Source: Echinarachnius parma (lineage: Eukaryota > Echinodermata > Echinoidea > Clypeasteroida > Echinarachniidae). From it: a stretch of DNA of 64,000 bases. The notes beneath the pieces are model-generated. The model saw nothing but the letters and a program-made list of their open reading frames with translations. It ran no database searches and was not told the origin of the DNA. Where the stretch lies: assembly GCA_037951105.1 (NCBI GenBank), contig JBAMJV010011085.1:1-64000 (forward strand), given 5' to 3'. Below, piece by piece: positions 23,451-35,462 of this stretch. The position numbers and the translations under genes were made by a program. Numbering within the stretch: the stretch's first letter is position 1; the number at the start of each line of letters is the position of its first letter.

Positions 23451-24027
23451 GTTTTAAAATGTACACCAGGTTCCTGTTGGAAATGGCATATTATATTATG
23501 TGCCCCACGAGGATTCGAATTGACAGATGAACGCGCGGTATATTTGCAGAATTGTAAATATTATTATTAACATGCGAGCGGGAATAAATAAATAATCAGA
23601 ACATTATAGCGACAAAAACATACATTTCATATAAGAACAATCGTGCATTCAAAATGTTCTCATGTGGCAATCAAATTTGGTTATCAATTTCCCGGTAAAA
23701 TAGACTTTAAACAGTAATACAACTTTATATTAGTAAGCAGTTGAAATGAATTAAATGAATGTGTATAACTTACCCAGATGTATTGAATCACTGCGCTAAC
23801 ATATTTTACAAAGTATATTACACATTTGTATAAGAAGGTTAAAACTGGTCGTATTATTTCATATCAATCCATATTACATAAGCACAAAGATCCGATTACT
23901 TGCAGGAACTCTTCTTCGGAAGGACCAATTAACATATTCAAAAATTAGTTGGTGTTTTGGCTTCACACCTAATGGTGCTAAATACCACTCTCTAACTTCC
24001 CCACCGGCCAAACATCTAGAATCACTG
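23451..24027. other. Lectin B intron 1, no feature seen
   Basis: AT-rich intronic DNA without recognised repeats. Confidence 0.35.
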
Positions 24028-24172
24028 AAAGAGATACAATCGATTACAAGTTACAAGTAATTGTAAGTCAGATCATGTGTTGTAAATGCGCAAATCTGAT
24101 TGGTGAAACGCGCAAATGTTCTTACTAATTCAATTAATTGTAACTTGCAATCGATTGTATCTCTTTCTGTAT
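24028..24172. mobile_element. Palindromic MITE (AAAGAGATACAATCGATT family)
   Basis: It starts GAAAGAGATACAATCGATTA and ends AATCGATTGTATCTCTTTC, a terminal inverted repeat. The core has GTAAGTCAGATCATGTG and GCGCAAATCTGATTGG. Other copies: about 1826, 29893-30034, 31160-31492. Confidence 0.75.
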
Positions 24173-24708
24173 GAACTGATCCATGCAGGGACACCATCTA
24201 TGAAGACCGTGAGAGTCAACTTGTAGTCAAATTATGCAATTATGCAATTCATTTTAAAATTAAAAGTCTTGAGTATTAATCGCATAATTATTATGATTTT
24301 TCTTTTACTTTTAGACATCCAGTTATAATATTTCCACGACTAGTCAGGAAAGTGTTAATTTGATTGAGCCATACAATCAGCATTAGTACAAAACTTGATG
24401 TTAAATCTGTTCACCACATGATTAAAACAAAAATCACTAAATGATGATATACAACTAGATCCGTATTTTGCATATTTAAGACATCAGTTCGAATATTTCC
24501 ATACTGTACAACTGTAATAACTTATTTTCATGTCAATCGTCTCTTCGGTATTTAAGGATATAAGTAGGCATAACATTGATTTAGATACCAAATATAGGAT
24601 ACACTTACAATGCTTACCCAGCGAACGCTACTTGTATGGGACTAAGAATACTTCATACACTTAGCCCTACCATTCGAAATAAATATTGTATGCAAATAAA
24701 CCACCACG

Positions 24709-24960
24709 GCCAATATTCATAAAACCATACTTATCTTGCTTAGCTTTATACTAGGTATAGGTTATAATAGGGATAAGCGCAACCAGAGATCATTTTAGTT
24801 TCATACCCGCGTTAATCTGCAAGTAATAAATGCTTATAAATGCTTAACGATGTTCATTACCTATAGGTAATGAACATCGTTGAAGACCAAGGAAACATGC
24901 TGGTAACTGAGTCCTATCATCCAAAATATACTTACGTTGAAATTAAGTGAAGCTATAGTG
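24709..24960. mobile_element. Partial MITE of the TATTCATAAA family
   Basis: It begins GGCCAATATTCATAAAACC, with the same interior style as 22294-22519. Right end unclear. Confidence 0.45.
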
Positions 24961-27900
24961 AGTTTGTATGATTATGGCCCCACAGTGTGCCATGGATATG
25001 AACCCTGGGGCTCTGGTTCCAATAGGCAGCGGGTTAACATGGCTAAGGTGAACCATTACATTTTCCAAATTCAAACAAAATCGCTTGGAGCTTTCACGTT
25101 TCACTCGTACCTTCGCGTTTGTCTTATGGTAACAGAAGAATGGAATTGGTTATATTTTTTTCCTTCAAAATCTCCCTATTCATGGAAGAAATGTATGATT
25201 GAATGAAATGCGTTCCAGAACGGTTTTCGATTTTAGTGAAAGTCAATACGCAAAGTTGATACAATATGAGTGACATTCAATTTACCTTGCTCATTGTAGG
25301 TACGCCTTGTTCCCTTTTTCTATATAAAACTATCATAAAACTATCATATCTCACTCATAAGAATCTTACCATTATATTGGTAAATAATAACTGAAGTCTC
25401 AAACATCACTTTTGGATACATTTTGATGAATCATGTAGTTGGGAAAGCGGTTTTGATGACTAGGTTCAAATCCACCTGTTCTGCGCGATTCACGCGGTTC
25501 ACGGTTCGAGGGGATTATCGATATTAAGAAGTGACAAAACTCTTGTGGAACCTGTTCCATCAACAAATTAATTAAAGAGTTCCTGGGCCAGTCCTTGACC
25601 TGGTACCAACAAGTTAGCCTATGTTTCATCAAATTGACGAAGCGCGTATGGACAACAATATTATTGATAAAGTAACATAAAATAATACTAAAGGACCTAT
25701 TTTCACCAAAACCTAGAATTCAAAATAATACAAATGGTCCTGGGCTTTGACCGACTGTAGATATTCGTGTAGTCACCTTTTTTTAATGGTCAAACAAAAT
25801 ATTTAGTTCAACATTAAGTTGACATGCTCTGCACAGAAAACATTATGATTGTTGGTTCAATAAAACAAAACAAGGAACAATTACAATTTTGTTTGGAACT
25901 GTTGATTAATTTGAGGGCAGTTATTCAAATGTATGGAAACAAAATAAAGAGGAAAAGGGTTGCATCGAAGTTGTCGATAACATAAACTGTTCATATGCCT
26001 TGCACATTATTACATAAGTATGATAGTGTAAGGTTTGGTAAAAAAAAAATAATAATTTGAAATAAGCAAAAAACATGAAATTGGAAGGACTCAAGCAGAC
26101 CCTCGGTATACATCAGTATTTTTAAATTTAGGGATTGGGAATGAATATGTTTACTTTTAATACGATGTTCATTTAACATTGATAGTGTCCTAAAGAGGAC
26201 CAAAAGCTCTGGCCCAAAACAGCCTCACGTTGTACTACAGAGGCGATTATAGTATATTATATTTTGTAAAGCACTTTTTTGCTGTATGTGTTTTGTCTCC
26301 AGTTAAAATAATTAATTCCAAGTAATTACTACATTGTAGACACTTTTACAAAAAAAGTGAATTGAAAGTGATTAAATGTTATTCACTGCATGGTGTAGAA
26401 TATGGAAGAACATGGGGTTGAACAGTTGGTATAAATAGGGGTGCTGCAAGAGAAGTGTCAGGTTGTCATCAGCATCAGTTCCCTACTCGATTTTGCAATT
26501 CCCATAGAGTGAACATGGTTAATACAGGACCAGACAGGTTCCCGCATAGGCAACGGGTTAATAACAGGGGACAGGGGTGCATAATGAGAAGTGTTATTTT
26601 TCACAAACAACAGGTTGTCATAATGTACAGTATACTTATAATAATGACTCGTTGTGTGGAAGCACACTTAGCTGTAGTCGGCAGCGGGAAAATCATTAAT
26701 TTAGTCTCACCTCCGCGACGTCTTTCCAACAAGTTTTTCCGGTCCATTCATTTCCCGACGACAAGTAGGAAAGGAAGTGCTCCTTTTTGTGGAGACGTCA
26801 CCCTGCTAACCCATCGCCTTCATGAACCTGGTTTACTAGGTATTAACTCTATAAGACTTACAATCTTCAGGTGGAGTGGGTTAAAGAGATGACGGTTAAT
26901 TGCTGATTATACATGTTATACACGCGGTGGCAGAATGCGTCTGGGGGAAAACCTAATGAAAGAGCTGCACCGACAAAAAACATGATTATGATGATTAGGG
27001 AGGCAAGAATAACGACGATTAGCGTTCTTCACTAAACACATGCACGGGTGCAACTTACAGCTATAGGGGTGCAAGCTAACGCCCTAGATGTCATACACAC
27101 GTATGAATCCCGCCAAAGAAGGTTTGTGTGTGACTGTATTAACCCTTTGCCTATATACGGGAACCGGGTGGTTCCTATATATAGACTCTTTGAGGATTTA
27201 ACAATATAGTAGAGAACATGTTAATAACCATTCGTACAAGATTTCAATATAAATATAACACATTTTTCAGAGACGCCAATTCGAGCTAGAACGGTCTTAA
27301 AATGATTTGAATATAAATGTGCGTATCTTGTTAAAAGTCGATATATTCCACGTTTATTTTCCTCAACCGTCAACTCAAAAAGTTACACACATTGTTTAGA
27401 AGTCATCTCTTTATACATGATGTAATTCTGTTCTCAGCTTTAATAGACATTATATAAATTCCTTTGACAAGATGATGAAATTAAGTTTGTACGTGGTATT
27501 AAATTCGTGCTTAAAAATTGCCACAACTTAGACATATAAAACTAGTAGCTTTAGTATCTGAAAGTTCGACTGACTGATCGTTTCAGTGAATCACTAAATA
27601 GAACTTTAACAAACTTGTAATCAGGTGTACCAGGCATTATAGCAATGAGTATGTTGTTCCTGCCACATGTTGCCTTTACATAACACTCATCGTATCAAGT
27701 GACTAACACATTGCCTATAGGGGGTACCTAGGATTTTCTTAAAAGATTGGCTGATGTACCGTGGGGCGCCATTTTTGGAAACTAGATAATTATTTGTGCA
27801 CTGCATAACACTGAGCCAATGTGCAATAATACGCACCGTGCGCAAGTATGATGTGTGACGGAAAAGAGCGATGTCATCAGACAAAAAACAAGGATATCAT

Positions 27901-28862
27901 TAAATAAAACACCACAGATCCTATCTAAGTTGGACTTAAAAAGTATGGAACGCCGTTAGTTTCTTTGAAAACAAGATGTAAAGTACTTTTAAAAGGCATA
28001 CATTTTTGTTTCAAATCATTAATATTTGTCTAGTATCAAGGAGATTTCATGTTCTTCATGTAAACATTATATCAAGTCTAAAATACTTGCATTTTTGCTT
28101 TTGAATATATAGATTATTATATATGGTGATCACTAGCGATCGCAATGACCTATAACCACAATTACTAAATGACCTATATTTTAAGTTACACTGGTCATAA
28201 AGCTGCATGACAAAAATCTCCACGTTTCTTGATCGCATCTGCCCCTTGACTATTAAGTACATGACCTTTGAGATGGTTACATAATATTACGGATTTGTTT
28301 AAATGTATTCTTATGTTCTGTATTATTTGCCATGTGAAATTTGTAATATATATTCTTTTTTAAATGATTTTTTCAGCCAGTGGAGGCCAATTTTGTACGT
28401 TCTTAATTGTTTTTAAAAATGTGGCAATACAATTATAGTAATATATATTCAATTACATATAAATATTATATCAATATGTGTATTTCAATGCATAGATATG
28501 ACCATCTTGTGATGTTGCATGCATGGCTGTTGATTCCATCAGTTATCTCCCTAATAATTGTTCACATCGGCCCCTTGGCGTATCAGATAATTATGCCACC
28601 AATTGACCTGACCAATTTTTAATTACGCCAATAAGCTACAAATGACCAGATTATCATGATTATTGTAAGTACGTGGAGAGGGGGGACTCGAAAGGGGAAT
28701 GTGGGGGAAGGTTCCAACTAATCGACGACTTTAATCGCATATTAATCACTTTCTTCGCCCCTCAAATATTGTTCCGCTGCCATGGTAGTAATAGTAATAG
28801 AGGGAAGAAGGGAGAACTGATGTCCATTAAATGCACCTAGTTTATTAATCACGACCTTTACA
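24961..28862. other. Lectin B intron 1, unique and low-copy DNA
   Basis: No exon with CTLD or other recognisable coding was found. Short motifs such as CAGCGGGTTAACATGG (25027), CAACGGGTTAATAAC (26552) and TTAACCCTTTGCC (27139) recur and may be remnants of one dispersed repeat. A 145-codon frame at 26455-26892 has no recognised domain. A remnant of the GCGCACGGTGCG repeat lies at about 27745-27880. Confidence 0.4.
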
Positions 28863-28865
28863 CCT

Positions 28866-29250
28866 TAAAGGTGCACCTGTAAGTGTCAGATATTGCCCAA
28901 AATTACATTTGAGACTTCAATCATATACCAACATCATTGTAAGATATGTCCGAATGATGTGTGAAAGTTTCATTGAAAAAGAACACTGCTTTCCTGGTTA
29001 AAAAGCGAAAATTTGCGTCAGCTTTTACAACGAATTACTGTATAACGTGTATGGGGTTTATGACCGTTCAGTAACGCTCTTGAGCTGAATGATTATCAAT
29101 GATAGATATCGTCATACTAAAGGGGCATTTAAAAAAATCTAATCCTATTGTATTCTTCTCTTACCATAATCCAAACAACATGGTAGAAGAGAAATGTGGA
29201 AGCTCCAAGTACTTTTCGTGGAGTTAGACACTTTACTGTTTTCACTTTAA
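28866..29250 (+). mobile_element. TTAA-family element (family 3), copy 1
   Basis: It opens TTAA-AGGTGCACCTGTAAG and is highly similar to 34981-35462 over its length (GATATTGCCCAAA, AAGATATGTCCGAATGATG, GTGGAGTTAGACACT). The similarity ends near a CTTTAA at 29250. Non-coding, about 385 bp. Confidence 0.7.
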
Positions 29251-29704
29251 GATGTCATGTAAGATTAGTGTTTGTTTGACATTTTTGTTTTAACCCCTTG
29301 CCTACGAAAGCATAGCGGGCCCTACATTAACTCCATGGGAAGGCAGAATCTAGTATGGAACAGGTGAATAAGTATAATGCTTAGGATCCCTGGCAAGAAT
29401 CGGTTCTCCTTGACCAGTAACATATTAGTGACTAATGCAAAACAAAACGGCAATTCGGAATTTTACGTAGTGACTCAAGCAATTAGTCAAGACGTCTACA
29501 ACTCAACTGCTACACGTTTGGCAAATTAGAACAGAAGGACAGTCATGTCAGGGGCGAATGAAAGGGGGCCGAGTTTAAAAACGGTCAAGGATAAATCGAT
29601 GTAACATTTACGTATTGTGCATAACGATGTTTATTGTATTTGTCCCTCGTTTGTAAATTTGTCTGAATTAAGAATCCGGACCTCTCGATTCGAACTCTTC
29701 AGGT

Positions 29705-30120
29705 CCCATATTCATTACAACAAAAATGCTAGCTTAGTTCCACGCTTATTGTAGTTTAAATAAAACAGTTTAGTGAGCAACACACAGTTTTCAGTCCCCA
29801 CCTAGTAATCCTAGGGTTAGCGGGGTAAGCATATACTGTAGGTACCCACTAAGTTGACCCTAGTTCAGTAGTTAGCAACTAAAATGATCATGGCTCAGTT
29901 GCAGAAAGAAATACAATCGATTGTAAGTTACAATTAATTGTAAGTCAGAAAATTTGCGCGATTCAACTAATCAGATTTGCGCATTTAGGACACATGACCT
30001 GACTTACAATTGTATCTCTTTCTGCAACGGGGCCCATCTCTATCATTCTTAGCCAGGTCATCCAAAATACACTTTAAAGCATACAACTATTAAGCTAGTG
30101 GCTTTTATGAATAAGGGCCC
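29705..30120. mobile_element. MITE of the TATTCAT/GGGCCC family, interrupted
   Basis: The left end is GGTCCCATATTCATTACAAC and the right end CTTTTATGAATAAGGGCCC. Another palindromic MITE (29893-30034) sits inside it. Confidence 0.65.
29893..30034. mobile_element. Palindromic MITE nested in the previous element
   Basis: TTGCAGAAAGAAATACAATC... and ...GTATCTCTTTCTGCAA are inverted ends. Same family as 24028-24172. Confidence 0.7.
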
Positions 30121-30139
30121 ATATTCGTTAGTCAGATAC

Positions 30140-30300
30140 GTACGTGGTACCATCTTGCGAACGCCAAGGGCCAAGCAAAACGATGCGTACTACACACCGG
30201 CTCAGGGTTACGTAATACGCATAAACTAGCCTAGTTAATAAAAATAATGTCGAACCGCCTTGTGGCATCCCCACGTATGCAATCTTTAAATCGCTGCACT
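30140..30300. repeat. Copy of the GCCATCTTGC/GCATCCCCACG repeat
   Basis: Shares ACCATCTTGCGAACGCC, GGCTCAGGGTTACG and GTGGCATCCCCACG with the copies at 6215 and 15957. Confidence 0.5.
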
Positions 30301-31159
30301 TCCGCTGTGCCAGGTCCGTCGGGCATGATGTGTAGCCGGTGATGATCTCTTACGATAATCAATAGTTGAGAACCAATGATTATAAGGGATTTGAGAGATG
30401 GGTGACCTCGCTTACGTTAACTTACGTGATGTCTATGAATCATGTTCCTGGTGCGATTAACGCATTTCCTGCGAGCTTCTGAAATTCCCAATAGTTACCT
30501 AGAGTAAGTCCCCCTATCGGCAGAGGGTTAACCGTTGGGGCCCGGAACTTCAAACTTACCAGGGCTTTTAATTTACAGGCCTGATGGGGTACACGAAAGG
30601 GGGCAGAGGTGCAGCAAGTATAGGGCGTAGCCGCGAGAACCCCCCCCCCCCTCCCTCCGCACCCCTGATTTGGGGACCCAAACATACACATGAATACAAA
30701 CAGTACTATTATATATTACATAATGATACATAAGATGGAGGTATTGGTGGTGAGATACTGTTTCATTAGAAGCGTTGTTATAATTACTCCAACAAGATAC
30801 GTATTAAAATCAAAGTTACTTGCTACCATCAGTGGCGTAGTAACATTATGTTTTTTATTTTGCTTTTCAGTGGCTTATATCACAATATTGTCTCAAATTG
30901 AACACCCCCCCCCCCCCTCCTACCCGGAACTCAAATAAAACAAATGATATTGCGTTTTGCAATTAAACACTTGACATGATTTCATTTGTTTGTTTATTTG
31001 TTTGTATGTTTGTTTGTTTGTATCGTTGTACGTTTGATCACGTTTTGCTATGAATCATAGGTCTGCGGTGAGTTACCGCGGTGCCTAGATGACAAGAAAA
31101 ATTCCCGGATTCAGCTAGTGGGGGTACAACAAAAGGGAACATTAAAACATAAAACATAG
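30301..31159. other. Lectin B intron 1 with simple repeats
   Basis: Poly-C runs at about 30641 and 30905, and a (TTTG)n microsatellite at about 30985-31020. No gene recognised. Confidence 0.45.
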
Positions 31160-31492
31160 GGCCGCCCAGTTGCAGAAAGAGTTGCAATCGATAATAAACT
31201 TGCAATTAATTTGCAAACTATAGAACATGTGACGAAAAGCGCAAATCTGATTCAAGTGTGCATATTTGTTCAGTCTTCAGGCCCCCGTTGCAGACAGCGC
31301 TGTAATCGATTGTAAGGCTGCAATTCATTGGCAAGTCATGAAAAAAATGCGTATTTGAACCAATCAGTTTTTGCGGCATATAGTCACATGATCTGACATA
31401 CAATTAATTGCAACTTTACAATCGAATGCATCATTCTCTTCCTGCAACGAGGCCCTGGTCTTGCAATTAAATGCATCTATTTTGCAACGGGG
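31160..31492. mobile_element. Two adjacent copies of the TTGCAGAAAGAG palindromic family
   Basis: A partial copy (31160-31260) is followed by a fuller one (31280-31492). GGCCCCCGTTGCAGACAG opens the second, and CTGCAACGAGGCCC and TTGCAACGGGGCCC lie at its end. Confidence 0.6.
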
Positions 31493-31684
31493 CCCATGTT
31501 TATCAGGGATTTCCCCTCTAAAAACCTTTAAAGCACTTGGAATCATTGGATGGTTTATACAACTACAACATTAATGAGTGTTCACTCCTTCTGCGTAAAT
31601 CTCACCGCATTATCTGTAATCATTACATGGGGAACTGTCGGCAACGTAGAACATTGTGTCATTTTGAATTAAGGGTTCGTATGT

Positions 31685-32030
31685 TACAAGGGGGGCCCCC
31701 GGGGGGGGGGGGGGGGGTCACTCTCATACACAAGTGCTACCCACCAGTGTCCATCAACCTCTGAAATGGACCCTAATGGCGTATCGCACCTTTTCTGAAA
31801 TTACCCTTTTTTAAGAAAACGTCGAAACCTGTGAACCTGAAAAGGTATCCTTTTTTTTTGGTTTTTTGTGCGATCAGTGCTTGAAAAACACCCCTTTTTA
31901 AGGAAAACGTCGACGACGCCGTATAGCTGAAAAAGACACCCTTTCGACGCCTTTTCTGGACGCGGGTGCGTAGCCAGTCATGTTGGGAGTGACCCCCCGG
32001 GGGGCATGGGGGGGGGGGGGGCCCGATTGT
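31685..32030. mobile_element. Element with poly-G inverted ends
   Basis: The left end GGGGGGCCCCCGGGGG(G)n GTCACTC and right end GAGTGACCCCCCGGGGGG are inverted. The interior repeats a TTTTTAAG(A/G)AAAACGTCG block twice (about 31808 and 31896). Confidence 0.6.
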
Positions 32031-33290
32031 CAATCATTTAATAAAATAAAAATTATACCCATGCTTGATTTGGAATTCCACGCACAGTACTTTACACATT
32101 AGTATTTATATACTGTGATAATCCGAGGCGATCTAAGAGAGTTTTTAAATCCTTGAATACCTTCACATAAAATGAAAACATTTCAGATTGTTGCACATTA
32201 ACAGCTATATATAAATGCGCAAGGGAAACGGTAAATTAATGTAATTGGGAACATTCTCAGATAATATGCGTAATTGTGTAACTATCAACATACTGGTGAA
32301 CGAAACTAATTACACCCACGAACTGATTTGTAGAGAGAACTTCCATCCAAATATAGGTCTAGAGATTATCAGATATGTGGATATTCTCACACGAAAAAAT
32401 AATGATGGTTAACCAGAAAATTGATCTCTATCTCTACGGAGTCCATAAAATAAATTCTAGCCAAATATAACGCGTATGATTATTAGATTTCCGGAGATTC
32501 CCAAATAAATTTATCATAATCGTGATGGTAAACATGACAAATCAAAACACATTTTAAACTTATAAATATTAGCACGGTTTCCGGATAATCCAGCCAAATA
32601 TAGCACTTGCGAATTTCAAATGTGTTCAGATGTGTGTCTCTCTGCATGGGTGCCAAAATAAAGTGCAAAATCAACTTGACCCTGTTTTTCTTTTTGACAA
32701 GTTAACATTGATAGCTTTAATAATCCCCCTCCCATGTAGCTGCATCAAATATATACTTTGTATGATGGATTCAACAGACTGATTATACAATGTATTCACA
32801 CACGTGCCTAATGTGTGCATTTATACACAAATCAGCAGATCTAGATACAAATATATGAGTATTGTGACCTTGGTCGACCATGGCACTCAGAGGGTTAATG
32901 CAACGATGGTAAACCGAAAAAGGGAGGGGTACACTTTCCAACGCATTGGATTGTAACGATTGGAAAAAAACGAAGTCAAGACAAATATAGCCCTCACGAT
33001 TGTCATAATTATGTGTTTAGAATTGCAAATCTAAAATTATGAGAGACAGAAAAATCTATCGTCACAAACCTATTATTATTCATAGCAATACGAAATAAAT
33101 TTAACAATGGTTATATTTCCATTATTCTGATCATCACCCTCACATGTGTTGTAGTTTTGTTGTGTGTTCATTTCTATTGCATATTTATAACTGGTGTGTT
33201 ACTGTTATAAATATTTTAGTCAGGTGGGAAAGCTGTAATGGTGTTTAACACACATAATGAATTGACCTATGGTAGGGGAATTATACAATA
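32031..33290. other. Lectin B intron 1, AT-rich, nothing recognised
   Basis: Short frames only. Several AT-rich paragraphs contain recurring CCAAATATA(G/A) and TTTCCGGA scraps, possibly old repeats. Confidence 0.35.
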
Positions 33291-33293
33291 TTG

Positions 33294-33485
33294 TAAGTGG
33301 CGTAACTAAAGAGGAGGTGGGGGAGGGGTTAGGGGGAGATACACGTACCCGCACAATAATTTGAAAAAAAAAAAACACCTGGTGGGTTAACATTCTTTAA
33401 GAATAAAGATACACTTAAGGGGTGCCCCAATAACTCACGTGACCACAACCCCCAATCAGTCCGACCACGCTACGCCACCGAATAT
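33294..33485. mobile_element. MITE with GTGGCGTA/TACGCCAC ends
   Basis: AAGTGGCGTAACTAAAG at the left and CGCTACGCCACCG at the right are inverted. A purine-rich GGGGGAGG stretch and CCACAACCCCC lie between. No clear target duplication. Confidence 0.5.
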
Positions 33486-34327
33486 ATGGTTATCATGATT
33501 ATAGCGCAGAATATGTTCAGCAGAACGGATAGCGCCGTCAACTCCTCTAAAAGAAAAACGGATATGACCCCCTCAACGTCAGCGAAACAAACCACAGGAA
33601 ACTTGGAATTTGCGTATCTTGCTGCACGCAAGGAACGTGCGTCATTCGACCGCCATACATTATAATTTGTATATAACCGGGGCGAATGAGCAGTGAAATT
33701 GTATTTTCAGCATGATACTTTTGTTGTCTTATCGCATGAGATTAATCTTTATATTGTATCAACGAAAACAACAGCAACATCATAAACAACACTTATAACA
33801 GCAACAACAACAAAACAAGCTCACACGCAAAATAACGTAGCTCGTATAACCCATTCAGGACTGGTCCCGCAAATACCCATGCTGGCCATGCATGATGTTG
33901 TCTAATGTAAAATCCATGTTATAGCTAACTCAAACAACTTTCAATGGGTCAATCGTTCCAATAATGGATTTGAAGCAGATAAGCATACTCACTGACAATT
34001 TTCCCAAAAAGGTGTCTTTATTCAATAATTTCTCTAATTATTGTAAGCCTTGCCTCAATGGTGAAACTTGGCTGGTCAAAAAAACCACAACGTTTGTGAT
34101 GAAGATTCAAAATTAGTCCACCCCTGCATGCATGACTAATGATTATGTTTAAATTTTTATTAATTTTCTCTTTCTTATCAATTTCATTCCTTTTCCAGAT
34201 TTTCACTTCATGATGTATTTTGATTAAGTTCTCTTTTATATAAAATTCTTTCTTTTTCAAGATTGTGCACTTCATGATCTACTTTTATAATTCATAATCA
34301 AATGTTTTCTTTTCTTTCTTTCTGCAG
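33486..34327. other. End of lectin B intron 1
   Basis: AT-rich, ending in a pyrimidine tract (TTCTTTTCTTTCTTTCTGCAG) that serves as the acceptor of exon 2. Confidence 0.5.
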
Positions 34328-34612
34328 ATTTTTCTTCCAGCGGCTACCTTACAACGAGGCTAACCAAATGTGCATGCGGTACTCGGCGATGGCGGTGCCC
34401 CCCGGCGGCGGCTTCGGCTTCGGCGGTGGCCGACCTCAGCAACCTCGACAACAGCCCGGCGGACCTCAGGCTCCCCCACCATTCTTGGGACACCTAATCG
34501 TTACCAAGGATATGAATCACAACAAATTCCAGCACAACTGGCTGCGATACACGGGGGCGAGTGGCAACAAGGTCTGGATGGGTTTGAAGGAGTTAGGACA
34601 GGAGACCAACCG
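34328..34612 (+). CDS. Lectin-like gene B, exon 2 (CTLD middle with Pro/Gly/Gln insert)
   Basis: The acceptor CTGCAG is at 34327 and the donor GTGAGT at 34613. Phase 2 at both ends matches exon 1 and gene A. It encodes FFFQRLPYNEANQMC, then a ~30-residue G/P/Q-rich loop (GGGFGFGGGRPQQPRQQPGG) in place of the short loop of gene A. LGHLIVTKDMNHNKFQHNW and NKVWMGLKELGQ follow. Adding P/G-rich sequence inside the CTLD is typical of spicule-matrix-like proteins. The last exon (expected WADG...YIC) was not found between here and 39.5 kb. It may be lost, further away, or missing from the assembly. Strong homology to A includes the start of the following intron. Confidence 0.85.
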
Positions 34613-34644
34613 GTGAGTATTTTGTTTTCTTCTTTTTTTAGAAC

Positions 34645-34920
34645 TGGGGGGGGGGGGGGGGGGAGTCTTTCACAAAGATGGGTGGGGGGGGGGGGGGAGT
34701 GTTTCACAAAGATGGGGGGGGGGGGGGGGAGTGTTTCACAAAGATGGGGGGGGGGAGTGTTTCACAAAGATGGGGGGAGAGTCTTTCACAAAGATGGGGG
34801 GGGGGGAGAGTGTTTCACAAAGATGGGGGTGGGGAGTGTTTCACAAAGATGGGGGGGGGGGAGTGTTTCACAAAGATGGGGGGGGGGGGGGGGGGAGAGT
34901 CTTTCACAAAGATCACGAGT
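34645..34920 (+). repeat. G-rich minisatellite AGTGTTTCACAAAGATG(G)n
   Basis: About eight units consist of poly-G plus AGTNTTTCACAAAGAT. The non-G part equals the end of a dispersed element found at the same place after lectin A exon 2 (GGGGCGTGTTTCACAAAGAT at 13731). The array therefore arose by expansion of that terminus. Open frames here are artefacts. Confidence 0.85.
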
Positions 34921-34980
34921 CGAACGTTAGACTAAGTTGGACTTAAACAATATGGAAAGCCATTTTAGCTTCGGAATTAA

Positions 34981-35462
34981 AGGTGCACCTGTAAAGTGTC
35001 AGATATTGCCCAAATGACATTTGAGACTTCAATCCTGTACCAAAATCATTGTAAGATATGTCCGAATGATGAGTGAAAGTTTCATTGAAAAAGAACACTG
35101 ATTTCATGGTTGAAAGAACGAAAATATGCGTCAGCTTTTACAACGAATTACTGTATGACGTTTATGAGGTTTATGACCGTTCATTAACGCTCTTAAGCTG
35201 AATGATAGATATCGTCATACTAAAGGGGCATTTGAAAAAAATCTAACCCTATTTTATTATTCTCTTACCATAAGCTAAACAACACGGTAGAAAAGAAACG
35301 AGGAAGCTCCAAGTAATTTTCGTGGAGTTAGACACTCTACAGCATGGGCGTCGATCTGTCATTGAAACCCATTCATCAGGGGGGATGATCTAGTCATTCA
35401 TCCCCCCCCCTGATGAATAGGTTTTACGTAAGTATCGACGCCCATGCTCTACAGGCATCCCT
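34981..35462 (+). mobile_element. TTAA-flanked element (family 3), copy 2, with a nested insertion
   Basis: TTAA at 34977-34980 and 35463-35466. It starts AGGTGCACCTGTAAAG and ends GGCATCCCT. It is closely similar to 28866-29250. The paralogous site after lectin A exon 2 (near 13810, GGAATTAAAACATACAATG) lacks it, with homology on both flanks, which gives an empty-site comparison. Confidence 0.8.
35343..35446. mobile_element. 104-bp hAT-like MITE with 8-bp duplication
   Basis: Perfect 13-bp inverted ends CATGGGCGTCGAT/ATCGACGCCCATG. Flanked by CTCTACAG at 35335-35342 and 35447-35454. Internal arms CCCATTCATCAGGGGG/CCCCCTGATGAATAGG form a hairpin. Confidence 0.85.

Noticed and set aside
25265-25330. 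Possible exon starting TTGTAG/GTACGCC
   Set aside because: It resembles a lectin exon acceptor, but the following translation has no CTLD features and soon meets a stop.
26455-26892. 145-codon + strand frame in lectin B intron
   Set aside because: No domain, no splice signals of note, and composition like its surroundings.
34370-34946. Gly-rich open frames of 71-186 codons
   Set aside because: They run through the lectin B exon in the wrong frame and the poly-G minisatellite; pure repeat artefacts.
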